Shown: in pieces, positions 6,880-13,294 of the stretch
Layout of the letters: the number at the start of each line of letters is the position of its first letter
Numbering within the stretch: position 1 is the stretch's first letter
DNA from: Erythrobacter sp.
Lineage (GTDB): Bacteria > Pseudomonadota > Alphaproteobacteria > Sphingomonadales > Sphingomonadaceae
Assembly (NCBI GenBank): GCA_002695185.1
Contig: NZOF01000004.1
Location: forward strand, 1 to 13,294
Direction of reading: 5' to 3'
Length of the DNA stretch: 13,294 bases
Notes under the pieces: model-generated
The model's input: the letters and a program-made list of their open reading frames with translations, nothing else
Database searches by the model: none
Told to the model about the DNA's origin: nothing
Made by a program: the position numbers and the translations under genes

Positions 6880-9800
6880 ATGGGGCACTGGTATTTTTTG
6901 AGGGCTCGCCTGATTGCGATCGTGGGCCTGGTGTTTCTGCCGCTCGCCCCCGCACTTGCCCAGTCAACCGCGCCTGCCCCGGTGCGCGCGGCAGTTGATG
7001 AATACGGAGTCGACCTGTTCGACGGCACTTATAGTGCGGCAGGGCCCGCCCTTACGATGGGCGGGGAGGATAACGGCATTTCCTACCGTCGCACCAATCG
7101 CGGCGATGGGTGGAGCGACAGTACGATCGGCTATCTTCAGCTTGACGGCAACAAGATGACCGTCAGCATTGGGGGGCTGTCGGACACCTTCACGGACGAG
7201 GGCGGAAGCTATGAATCAACCGAGTGGAATGGTTCGACGCTGACTTATTCCAGTGGCTTGTACACCTACACCCGCAGCGACGGTACGGTCGCGCATTTCG
7301 ATGAGACTCGCTTCAACGAGGACGCGCCTTATGGGAATAAGGGTACGATCACAGACATGGTCATGCCCGATGGAACGCGGCTCGACTACAGCTATTCCTC
7401 GATCACTTATTGCAAGCAGTCCAAGCCTAGCGCGTCCGGGTATATTTGCCTGGTCACGGCAAAGGCCTATCGTCTGGCAAAGGTGACCAGCAGCTATGGC
7501 TACGAATTGCGCCCGGTTTATCCCTATTACGAATGGTTTTACGATCCCTTCGATGCGCCAGTGCTTCCAGATTTCGGGACGTACCGCAAAGTCCTGGGGA
7601 TGACAGGCCACAATCTGGCTTCGGATACCAACGCGGCGGTGCGCAGCCAGTCGTTCGATGTGGTCTACGATGCCGGCAGCAACTGGTACACGATCACAGA
7701 TGATCTGTCGCGCGACACGCGCTACAAGATGGCCGGTGCGGCGGTGGCGGGGATCAAGCTGCCGGGCAGTACAAGCGAGGACATCTCGTTCACCTACACC
7801 TCTGGGAAGGTGACTGCGGTGACCACGCCCGCAGGCACTACGAGCTATGCGAGGAGCGACAGTGCCGGCCAGCGCACGGTCACGGTCACGCATCCGCTCT
7901 CGCGGGTGGAAACCTATGTGTTCGACATCGCCTCGCGAAGGCTCAAATCCTATACCGACCCGGTCGGCAAGACGACGACATACCAGTACGATGGCAACGG
8001 ACGGGTGACGCGCATCACTGCACCTGAGGGCAATCAGGTGCGTTACACGTATGATTCGCGCGGCAATGTCACCGAGCAGCGGATGGTCGCCAAGACGGCC
8101 GGCTCGCCGCCCGATATCGTGACCACTGCGGGCTACGACAGCAGTTGCTCGAACCCGGTCAAATGCAACAGCCCGAACTGGACGAAAGACGCGCTCGGCA
8201 AACAGACCGATTACACCTACGACGCGACGCATGGCGGCGTTCTCACGGTAACCGGCCCTGCGCCGAGCACGGGCGCAGCCCGCCCGCAGGTGCGCTACAG
8301 CTACTCCTCGTATCAGGCGTATTATAAGCACGGCTCGACCTCGCCGACCGCGTCTGGTGTACCGGTCTATCGCATGACGCAGGTGTCGACCTGCATCAGC
8401 GGATCGAGCTGCACGGGTACCGCGGACGAAGTGAAGACGACCGTCAGCTACGGCCCGCAGACCAGCGGTACGGGTAATAATCTGCTGCCCGTCTCGGTCA
8501 CGAAGCAGTCGGGCGACGGGTCGCTCACCGCGACCACCGCGATGAGTTACGATGCAGTCGGAAATCTCGTCTCGGTCGATGGCCCGCTTTCGGGCACTGC
8601 CGATACCACAGTGGTGCGCTACGACGCCCTGCGTCGCAAAGTCGGCACCATCGGTCCGGACCCGGATGGCGGGGGTGCGCTCAAAAACCCGGCGCAGCGG
8701 ATCACCTACAACACGCGCGGACAGGTCACCTTAAGCGAGGAAGGGTACACCGCCGGGCAAACCGATGCGGCGTGGACCGGCTTCACTGCGGGCGCGAGCG
8801 TGGAGAGCACCTATACGGCTTCGGGCCAGGTCGAGACCAGCACGACCAAGAATGGCTCGACCGTTTATGCGCTCACCCAATATGGCTACGACGCGGCGGG
8901 GCGGCTGCAGTGCACCGCGCAGCGCATGAACACCGCCATCTACGGTTCGCTGCCATCGAGCGCATGCTCGCTCGGCACACCAGGCGCAGCCGGGCCCGAC
9001 CGGATCACGAAGACAACTTACGACGCAGCCGACAGGCCGACACTGGTCCAGACCGCGTATGGTACCAGCGCACAGGCTAACGAAGTCACCACTGCCTATA
9101 CCGACAACGGCCAAGTCGCCTACGTCGTCGACGGCGAGGGCAACCGAACGACCTACGAATATGACGGGCATGATCGCCCCATCAAGACGCGCTATCCGGT
9201 CGCTACCAAAGGCGCGAACAGCAGCTCGACTACGGATTACTCGCAGCTGACCTATGGGGACAATGTTCGCGTTACGCAGCAGCGCCTGCGTGACGGCAAT
9301 ACGATCAGCGCCAGCTACGACAATCTGTCGCGCGTCACCCAGCTGTCCGGCTCGACGATCGACAACCGTACCATGACCTACAACCTGCTGGGTCAGCCGT
9401 TGGCGGTGACTTACACCAGCGGTGGGCAGAGCGTGGTCAATTCCTATGACGCCTTCGGCCGACTGACTGCGCAGACCGTGCCGCAGGGCAGCATCTCGTA
9501 CCAGTACGACGTTGCCTCGCGGATGACGCGCATGACCTGGCCCGACGCCTTCTACGCGGTCTACGATTACGACACGCTGGGCCGTGTGACCAAGATCCGC
9601 GAAAACGGGGCAAGCTCGGGAATAGGTGTCCTTGCAACCTATGCCTATGACAATCTGGGGCGGCGCAGCAGCGTCACTTATGGCAATGGTACAACGCGGA
9701 CCTACGGTGTCGATCCGCTGGGCCGACTCCAGGGTTTGAAAATCAATCTGGCGAGCACGAGTTCCGATCAGCTGATCGGCAAGGTCGGCAGCAGCGGTAC

Positions 9801-11133
9801 GGCGATGGCCTATAACCCGGCATCGCAGATCACGAGCATTACGAAGAGCAACGATGCCTATGCGTGGGACGGGCACGTCGATGTGGACCGCGACTACACC
9901 GCCAACGGCCTCAACCAGTACACGGCTGCCGGTGGGGTGTCGTTCGGCTACGACGCGCGCGGTAACCTCACGTCGTCCGGCTCCACCACCTATACCTATG
10001 ACGGGTTCAACCAGCTCAAATCGGTGAGTGGTGGGCCCACCGCCACGCTCACTTACGATCCGGTAGGTCGGCTGTACCAGTTGACCAGTGGTGGCAGCAC
10101 TTCGCGCTTCCTCTATGACGATGGGATGATGGTCGCCGAATATGACGGCTCAAACGCGCTCCAGCGCCGCTTCGTGCCGGGGCCGGGAGTGGACGAGCCG
10201 GTCGTATGGTACGAAGGTTCCGGTACCACCGACCGTCGGTTCCTGCAAGGCGACGAGCGCGGCTCGATCGTGGTGATCAGCAACGCCGCAGGCGCTATGA
10301 TCGCGATCAATTCCTACGATGAGTATGGCATTCCGGGCTCGGCCAACACCGGGCGCTTCGGCTACACCGGCCAGGTGTGGCTCGATGAGATCGGGCTCTC
10401 CTATTACAAGGCCCGGATGTACTCACCCTCGCTTGGTCGGTTCATGCAGACCGATCCGATCGGCTACGCCGACGGGATGAACTGGTATGCCTATGTCGGG
10501 AATGATCCGGTGAATAAATTCGATTCGACTGGATTGTTATGTGAGGATAACGTCGAAGATTGTACAGTTACCGTTTCGGGCTTTAGAGAAAAATGCAGTG
10601 CGGGGTTCACGTGCTATACTGGTCCTGAAATGGTATCTATGCTAAGTAATATGGGGCTCAGCCTCCCCCAGGAATTTCTAGATTCCCATAAGGAGTTCGC
10701 GTTTCTTCACGTTGTTACTGGGAAGAAAGAAAAGAAGAAGAAGCCGAAAAAGGGGGAGAAGCCCGATTACTGCTCTAGCATCGGCTATCGTGTGGGTGAC
10801 TTTGTCGACGGGGCAATAGGTGGAACCTTGCAGAATGTTGGCATTGGCGGTGTAGTAGCGGGAGGCGCAGTAGGATTGGCTACAGGTATAACCGGTGTAG
10901 GAGCAGGTGCAGGTGGCGCGATCGCGGCGGGAGGAGGAGGGCTTTATGCTGTTGGAACAACAGTCTCGACAATTGGTGTTGGAATTAAGTGGTTGAGTGG
11001 ACAAGACCCGGGAGTTACTATGACTGCACTACTTTCCGTGCCCACGATGCGCTTGGGTCCTGCGTCCCAAATCGTAACCGAGCAGGCACTTTCTTATCTT
11101 GGTGAAAAGGCCGTGCCAAACCCATGCGACTAA
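6880..11133 (+). CDS. Secreted RHS/YD-repeat polymorphic toxin-type protein
   Basis: The product is 1417 residues. ATG 6880 follows GTGGGGA (6866-6872) by 7 bases; a GTG at 6877 would add one residue. A Sec signal peptide ends at APALA-Q (about residue 23). An N-terminal beta region follows, then many YD repeats, for example YQYDGNGRVTRI, YTYDSRGNVTEQ, YDYDTLGRVTKI and YTYDGFNQLKSV. The RHS core is RFGYTGQVWLDEIGLSYYKA, then YSPSLGRFMQTDPIGYADG and ending DSTGL at about 1219. Family knowledge: YD repeats build a hollow shell that encloses a C-terminal toxin, released after cleavage at a DPxGL-like site. Here the Pro is replaced (DSTGL). The variable tip (1220-1417) has many Cys, a Lys-rich stretch (about 1282-1295) and a Gly/Ala-rich hydrophobic region (about 1308-1372), and it matches no toxin I recognise. 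Its DNA is clearly AT-richer than the core. No PAAR or VgrG link is visible; the signal peptide points to Sec export. Confidence 0.9.
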   Translation: MGHWYFLRARLIAIVGLVFLPLAPALAQSTAPAPVRAAVDEYGVDLFDGTYSAAGPALTMGGEDNGISYRRTNRGDGWSDSTIGYLQLDGNKMTVSIGGLSDTFTDEGGSYESTEWNGSTLTYSSGLYTYTRSDGTVAHFDETRFNEDAPYGNKGTITDMVMPDGTRLDYSYSSITYCKQSKPSASGYICLVTAKAYRLAKVTSSYGYELRPVYPYYEWFYDPFDAPVLPDFGTYRKVLGMTGHNLASDTNAAVRSQSFDVVYDAGSNWYTITDDLSRDTRYKMAGAAVAGIKLPGSTSEDISFTYTSGKVTAVTTPAGTTSYARSDSAGQRTVTVTHPLSRVETYVFDIASRRLKSYTDPVGKTTTYQYDGNGRVTRITAPEGNQVRYTYDSRGNVTEQRMVAKTAGSPPDIVTTAGYDSSCSNPVKCNSPNWTKDALGKQTDYTYDATHGGVLTVTGPAPSTGAARPQVRYSYSSYQAYYKHGSTSPTASGVPVYRMTQVSTCISGSSCTGTADEVKTTVSYGPQTSGTGNNLLPVSVTKQSGDGSLTATTAMSYDAVGNLVSVDGPLSGTADTTVVRYDALRRKVGTIGPDPDGGGALKNPAQRITYNTRGQVTLSEEGYTAGQTDAAWTGFTAGASVESTYTASGQVETSTTKNGSTVYALTQYGYDAAGRLQCTAQRMNTAIYGSLPSSACSLGTPGAAGPDRITKTTYDAADRPTLVQTAYGTSAQANEVTTAYTDNGQVAYVVDGEGNRTTYEYDGHDRPIKTRYPVATKGANSSSTTDYSQLTYGDNVRVTQQRLRDGNTISASYDNLSRVTQLSGSTIDNRTMTYNLLGQPLAVTYTSGGQSVVNSYDAFGRLTAQTVPQGSISYQYDVASRMTRMTWPDAFYAVYDYDTLGRVTKIRENGASSGIGVLATYAYDNLGRRSSVTYGNGTTRTYGVDPLGRLQGLKINLASTSSDQLIGKVGSSGTAMAYNPASQITSITKSNDAYAWDGHVDVDRDYTANGLNQYTAAGGVSFGYDARGNLTSSGSTTYTYDGFNQLKSVSGGPTATLTYDPVGRLYQLTSGGSTSRFLYDDGMMVAEYDGSNALQRRFVPGPGVDEPVVWYEGSGTTDRRFLQGDERGSIVVISNAAGAMIAINSYDEYGIPGSANTGRFGYTGQVWLDEIGLSYYKARMYSPSLGRFMQTDPIGYADGMNWYAYVGNDPVNKFDSTGLLCEDNVEDCTVTVSGFREKCSAGFTCYTGPEMVSMLSNMGLSLPQEFLDSHKEFAFLHVVTGKKEKKKKPKKGEKPDYCSSIGYRVGDFVDGAIGGTLQNVGIGGVVAGGAVGLATGITGVGAGAGGAIAAGGGGLYAVGTTVSTIGVGIKWLSGQDPGVTMTALLSVPTMRLGPASQIVTEQALSYLGEKAVPNPCD
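10537..11133 (+). other. Hypervariable C-terminal tip of the RHS protein (putative toxin domain)
   Basis: Directly after the core codons for DSTGL, base composition and codon use change: more A/T at third positions, and codons such as TTA, AGA and ATA appear. That is the known signature of exchangeable RHS tips. The encoded ~198 residues comprise a Cys-containing polar part, KKEKKKKPKKGEK, and a long hydrophobic glycine-rich stretch (GVVAGGAVGLATGI and onward), then a polar end with PNPCD. The hydrophobic stretch could insert into membranes, which would fit a pore-forming activity and the membrane-embedded partner that follows. That activity is inference. The stretch could also be a linker. 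Confidence 0.6.
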
Positions 11134-11306
11134 TGCGCGACATTCAAAATTACCTATTCAAGTTTACTGTTTTGATTGTGGTGTTTTTCGGAGCCTTGGG
11201 CCCCGTATTTCGCGCGGATGATGTTGCGCGATATGTAGGTTTTGCGTGCGTCATGATATTGTTCGTTGGCTGTCTCGTCTTGATATTCAAAAGGCCGCCA
11301 GAATAG
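11124..11306 (+). CDS. Small two-helix membrane protein, candidate immunity protein
   Basis: The product is 60 residues from ATG 11124, overlapping the RHS gene by 10 bases. A second ATG at 11133 forms a TAATG stop-start overlap and would give 57 residues; I cannot decide between them. Both imply translational coupling to the toxin gene. Two hydrophobic helices are seen (about 9-29, YLFKFTVLIVVFFGALGPVF, and about 37-55, YVGFACVMILFVGCLVLIF), with a short charged loop between and KRPPE at the end. No family is recognised. Cognate immunity proteins sit directly after RHS tips, and those against membrane-active toxins are usually integral membrane proteins, so location and topology agree. Its DNA is AT-rich like the toxin tip, so the two probably moved together. 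Confidence 0.7.
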   Translation: MRLMRDIQNYLFKFTVLIVVFFGALGPVFRADDVARYVGFACVMILFVGCLVLIFKRPPE

Positions 11307-11715
11307 CCGCGAAGTGAGCCTAGCTTAGCAGACCGAATCTGTGGCTTGCTTGACTCCCTTCCCGGTGATGGGGTCAACGCAGGATTGCGCGGCGGTGGCG
11401 GATTGGGGCTTCTGTTCGTCGGCAGCCCGAATTTTAGAATATCCGATTCAGGCCGGATTACTTACACTAACACCACCACTATCGGTGCTGGCGCGGGCCT
11501 GATCGGTCCTTTGCAAGCTGGGGCGTCCTCAGCAGAGCCCGCTGAAGGGGTGAGCTACGAATCAGGACCAGTTGGCGGACTCTCGTTAGGCGCTGCTTTG
11601 CTGAAATTGGCCAAGGGCGAAGGGCGAAGGGTTGGATATTGGCTCTGTTGGAGGATATGGCAGTTATGCCGAAACTCGGCGTGAGACGATCACCATAGGC
11701 GATCTTGGCTGCTAA
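11307..11715 (+). pseudogene. Orphan RHS C-terminal fragment, broken by a 7-bp tandem duplication
   Basis: The frame is open from the codon after the immunity gene's stop. It encodes a Gly-rich region: GLRGGGGLGLLFVG, ISDSGRITYTNTTTIGAGAG, SYESGPVGGLSLGAALLKLA. There is no RHS core before it and no good start (only TTG 11346, without a ribosome-binding site). At 11613-11626 AAGGGCG is duplicated, which throws translation into a frame that stops at 11684. Removing one copy restores ...KGEGLDIGSVGGYGSYAET and a stop TAA at 11713-11715, one base before an ATG. The composition resembles beta-rich glycine tails of some RHS proteins (recalled, not searched). It is best read as a displaced older tip of this RHS gene, now decaying. 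It could revive by recombination into the core. Confidence 0.65.
11613..11631 (+). repeat. AAGGGCG tandem repeat (2.7 copies) causing a frameshift
   Basis: Two full 7-base units (11613-11619, 11620-11626) are followed by a partial AAGGG. Because seven is not a multiple of three, copy-number change toggles the reading frame of the orphan RHS tip. One unit fewer restores the frame. Confidence 0.85.
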
Positions 11716-11716
11716 T

Positions 11717-11999
11717 ATGACACACGAGCGCGCGACTCCTATTCACGCTGATTGGCGCTATCGCTCTAATCCTGTTACTAGGTTCGATATTGTTATTTCT
11801 GGATGAATCGAGAGACAGTTTTGTGTTCGTAGGGCTGATGATTATTTTATCATTCTTCCTGATCATTGTTGGGCAAGTCGCCTTTCTTTTGACGGCAATG
11901 ATCTGGAACTGCGGTCAATGTGGCAGGCGATATTTTGATATTTTTATGCCCTATTGGCCTTTGAAGAATGACTGTCATAACTGTCACCTCCCAGATTAG
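11717..11999 (+). pseudogene. Orphan membrane/zinc-ribbon protein, putative second immunity gene, probably frameshifted
   Basis: The frame that ends at 11999 is open from 11721. It encodes a first helix (LLFTLIGAIALILLLGSILL), a second (FVGLMIILSFFLIIVGQVAFLL), and then a CGQC...CHNC pair that looks like a small zinc ribbon. No ATG or GTG lies in this frame upstream of helix 1; TTG 11790 would give 69 residues without helix 1. An ATG at 11717, one base after the restored toxin-fragment stop, is in another frame; dropping one base of the ACACAC that follows joins it to helix 1 and gives about 93 residues. I recall small membrane proteins with C-terminal zinc ribbons downstream of RHS genes. 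An immunity role for the orphan tip is inferred. A functional protein from TTG is possible. Confidence 0.55.
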
Positions 12000-12056
12000 A
12001 GAGTGTTCTTTTCTGAACGGTGTAAATCGCCACGCACAGCTCCAGCCAGCTGTCCC

Positions 12057-12527
12057 TCACCCCACCGCCATCTCGACCTCCCGACGCACCCCATCGATCG
12101 CCCCGACCTGCACGCCATCGCGTAGGCCGAGCGCTTCGGTGAGCTTGCAGCGGTTGTCGGTGTAGAGCGCCACCGCATCCCTGGCGCGGCTGATGGCGAC
12201 ATAGACCGCTGGTGCATCGATGGTCTTGGCGCGGAAGCTCTCCAGGTGGGCCATGACGCGATCGGCGGTCGCGCCCTGGGCGGAGTGGATGGTGCGCACC
12301 CACCCAGGGCGGATATGCCGATCGGCGAGTCGGGACAGGTCGAGCGTGTCCTGCTTGCCGTCCTCGCGCTCGACCGTGATGCCGCCACGCTGCGGATCGA
12401 TCCCGACGACGCTGGCGATATCGCCGTTGTTGCGCCCCGCGCGCCGGTTGTTACAGCTGCGGTTGAGTGCTTTCCTACTGGTGGAGAGGTGCGCTAGCTC
12501 AGCAGGCATGAGCTGCCTCCCTGCCAC
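12057..12527 (-). pseudogene. 3' remnant of a TraA/MobF-type relaxase-helicase
   Basis: The open frame gives 156 residues. From about residue 25 onward it matches the end of the helicase domain of conjugative relaxases. RNNGDIASVVGID is the beta-rich segment, WVRTIHSAQGATADRV (77-91) is helicase motif V-like, and VYVAISRARDAVALYTD (108-124) is the motif VI region with the conserved SRAR. Full TraA-type proteins run to roughly 900 residues or more. The relaxase domain (His triad, catalytic Tyr) and the Walker motifs are absent, and the upstream sequence (12467-12772) does not continue the match. This is a truncated gene end, facing the VirB genes. It shows that a mobilisation module was present and has been partly deleted or rearranged. 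It has no activity expected. Confidence 0.8.
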
Positions 12528-12772
12528 TGCATTCCCGCGTAAGAACTGTCTCGGCGGGCGGCCCGGCTTTCTGCCTCAGGACACTGTGTCAGGTGTGTCA
12601 GGGCCAGCGGAGGTGGTGCGCGGGACCGGCGGCGGCTCCACTCGCCTGCCTTATACCCGCCATCTCGACAACCCTAAGATCCGGACCCGCGACCGCCTCC
12701 CTGATGCAGGCCAAACCCATCCTTGATGTGGATGATGATAGTGGTACTCTCGGCGCCAAGAATGGGGGTCAC
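12528..12772. promoter_or_regulatory. Region upstream of the VirB genes, likely promoter/operator
   Basis: These 245 bases hold no convincing gene. They contain the perfect inverted repeat GACAC-T-GTGTC (12580-12590) and a tandem TGTGTCAGG duplicate (12585-12602). A weak promoter-like pair is TTGATG (12723-12728) with TACTCT (12745-12750), spacing 16, about 22 bases before the virB2 ATG. Regulation of the transfer operon from here is plausible but inferred. Confidence 0.4.
12580..12602 (+). repeat. Inverted repeat plus tandem TGTGTCAGG, candidate operator
   Basis: GACACTGTGTC is a palindrome around a central base. TGTGTCAGG occurs twice back to back (12585-12593, 12594-12602). Together they give three GTGTC/GACAC half-sites within 23 bases, a layout typical of a dimeric regulator's binding site, 170 bases before the pilin gene. 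Confidence 0.5.
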
Positions 12773-13075
12773 ATGAATCGCTTTTTCCGCCCCGCGGCGC
12801 TGCTCGCGTTTGTTTCGCCCAGTGTCGCGCTGGCGCAGGTCAGACAGGCCGACCCCGCTGGCTCGGGGCCCATCGTCAATGCGCTGGCGTGGCTGCAGGG
12901 CACGCTGCTCGGCAATGTCGCCACCGCGGTCGCGGTTATGGCGGTGGCCGCCGTCGGCTTCATGATGCTGACCGGTCGGCTCAACTGGCGCTTCGGTGCG
13001 ACCGTCATCATCGGTGTGTTCATCCTGTTCGGCGCGTCCTCGATCGTCTCCGGCATCCAGGCGGCTGCGGGCTGA
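12773..13075 (+). CDS. virB2: VirB2/TrbC-type conjugative pilin
   Basis: The product is 100 residues from ATG 12773, with GGGGG 4 bases upstream. The open frame extends further upstream (to 12593), but that part is Pro/Arg-rich and not signal-like. The signal peptide ends at SVALA-Q (cleavage after residue 21). Two hydrophobic helices follow (about 48-66, NVATAVAVMAVAAVGFMML, and 75-94), separated by the short basic loop TGRLNWR. This is the size and topology of VirB2/TrbC pilins, in which the two helices pack in the type IV secretion pilus with the loop in the lumen. A VirB3-like gene starts 21 bases downstream, as is usual in virB operons. Its GC-rich codon use resembles the chromosomal part, unlike the RHS tip modules. 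Confidence 0.87.
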   Translation: MNRFFRPAALLAFVSPSVALAQVRQADPAGSGPIVNALAWLQGTLLGNVATAVAVMAVAAVGFMMLTGRLNWRFGATVIIGVFILFGASSIVSGIQAAAG

Positions 13076-13096
13076 GCGACCGGGAGGGTCTGGCCG

Positions 13097-13294
13097 ATGA
13101 GCCAGCTTAACCGCACCACGCTGTTCACCGCACTCACGCGGCCGCAGATGTTCGCAGGCGTGACCTACAGCTTCTTCGTCATCAACGTCATCCTCGCGGT
13201 CGAGCTGTTCCTGATCTTCCGTGCCTGGTGGGTGCTGCTGATTGCGCTTGTGCTGCATGGGGTTGCCATGCTTCTATCCCTGCATGAGCCGCGC
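13097..13294 (+). CDS. virB3: VirB3-type type IV secretion protein, partial (runs off the window)
   Basis: The first 66 codons are present. ATG 13097 is preceded by GGGAGGGT (13082-13089), a strong ribosome-binding site with 7-base spacing. The motif LTRPQMFAGVTYSFFVIN and the later FRAWWVLL are characteristic of VirB3, a short inner-membrane protein that associates with VirB4. Two hydrophobic helices are predicted at about 20-40 and 43-60. Most VirB3 proteins have 85-110 residues, so roughly the last third is missing. A VirB4 ATPase gene would be expected next. Confidence 0.87.
   Translation, partial: MSQLNRTTLFTALTRPQMFAGVTYSFFVINVILAVELFLIFRAWWVLLIALVLHGVAMLLSLHEPR

Noticed and set aside
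7216..9876. Two long minus-strand frames (371 and 381 codons) inside the RHS gene
   Set aside because: Antisense shadows of repeated YD codons; no recognisable protein.
12593..12772. N-terminal extension of the pilin frame upstream of ATG 12773
   Set aside because: The extra 60 residues are not signal-like and would bury a good signal peptide; the region also carries repeat and promoter-like sequence.
12674..13258. Minus-strand frame of 194 codons opposite the VirB genes
   Set aside because: His/Arg/Glu-rich antisense sequence; the VirB2 and VirB3 calls on the plus strand are strong.

Overview
The window looks like alphaproteobacterial DNA, most likely from the order Sphingomonadales (Sphingomonas, Erythrobacter or Novosphingobium type). 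Three things point there: the GC-rich coding sequence, the pairing of a surface-type lipoprotein with a large TonB-dependent receptor, and an integrase of a type I associate with sphingomonads. This placement rests on recognised protein style only.

Region 1 (1-4640) is ordinary chromosome. A GTG-started lipoprotein (75-1703) is followed by a 917-residue TonB-dependent receptor (1806-4559). The pair probably forms an outer-membrane uptake system of unknown substrate. It closes with a strong intrinsic terminator (4614-4639).

Region 2 (4732-6070) is the edge of an integrated element. A minus-strand 3' half of a tRNA-Val (anticodon CAC) covers anticodon arm, T arm, acceptor strand and CCA, but has no 5' half. 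This is the scar left when a tyrosine recombinase integrates into a tRNA gene. Beside it lies a tyrosine integrase gene that reads through perfectly (396 aa) only if one base near 5023 is removed, so it is probably frameshifted.

Region 3 (6071-12000) is cargo. After about 350 bases without a convincing gene comes a small divergent secreted protein with a single YD-like repeat (6421-6642, minus). Then comes a 1417-residue secreted RHS/YD-repeat protein (6880-11133). It ends in a canonical RHS core followed by an AT-richer, unrelated-looking C-terminal region of about 198 residues. A two-helix membrane protein overlaps its stop codon and is a good immunity candidate. Next is a decayed second module (11307-11999): a coreless Gly-rich RHS-type C-terminal fragment broken by a 7-bp tandem duplication, and a membrane/zinc-ribbon partner that also seems to need a one-base correction. 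Intact tip plus cognate partner, then displaced orphan tip plus partner, is the usual layout of polymorphic RHS toxin loci.

Region 4 (12057-13294) is conjugation machinery. It holds a 3' remnant of a MobF/TraA-type relaxase-helicase on the minus strand, then a VirB2-like pilin and the start of a VirB3-like gene on the plus strand. Taken together, 4732 to beyond 13294 is best read as an integrative and conjugative element (or remnant) in a tRNA-Val gene, carrying a polymorphic-toxin locus. Its right end lies outside the window.
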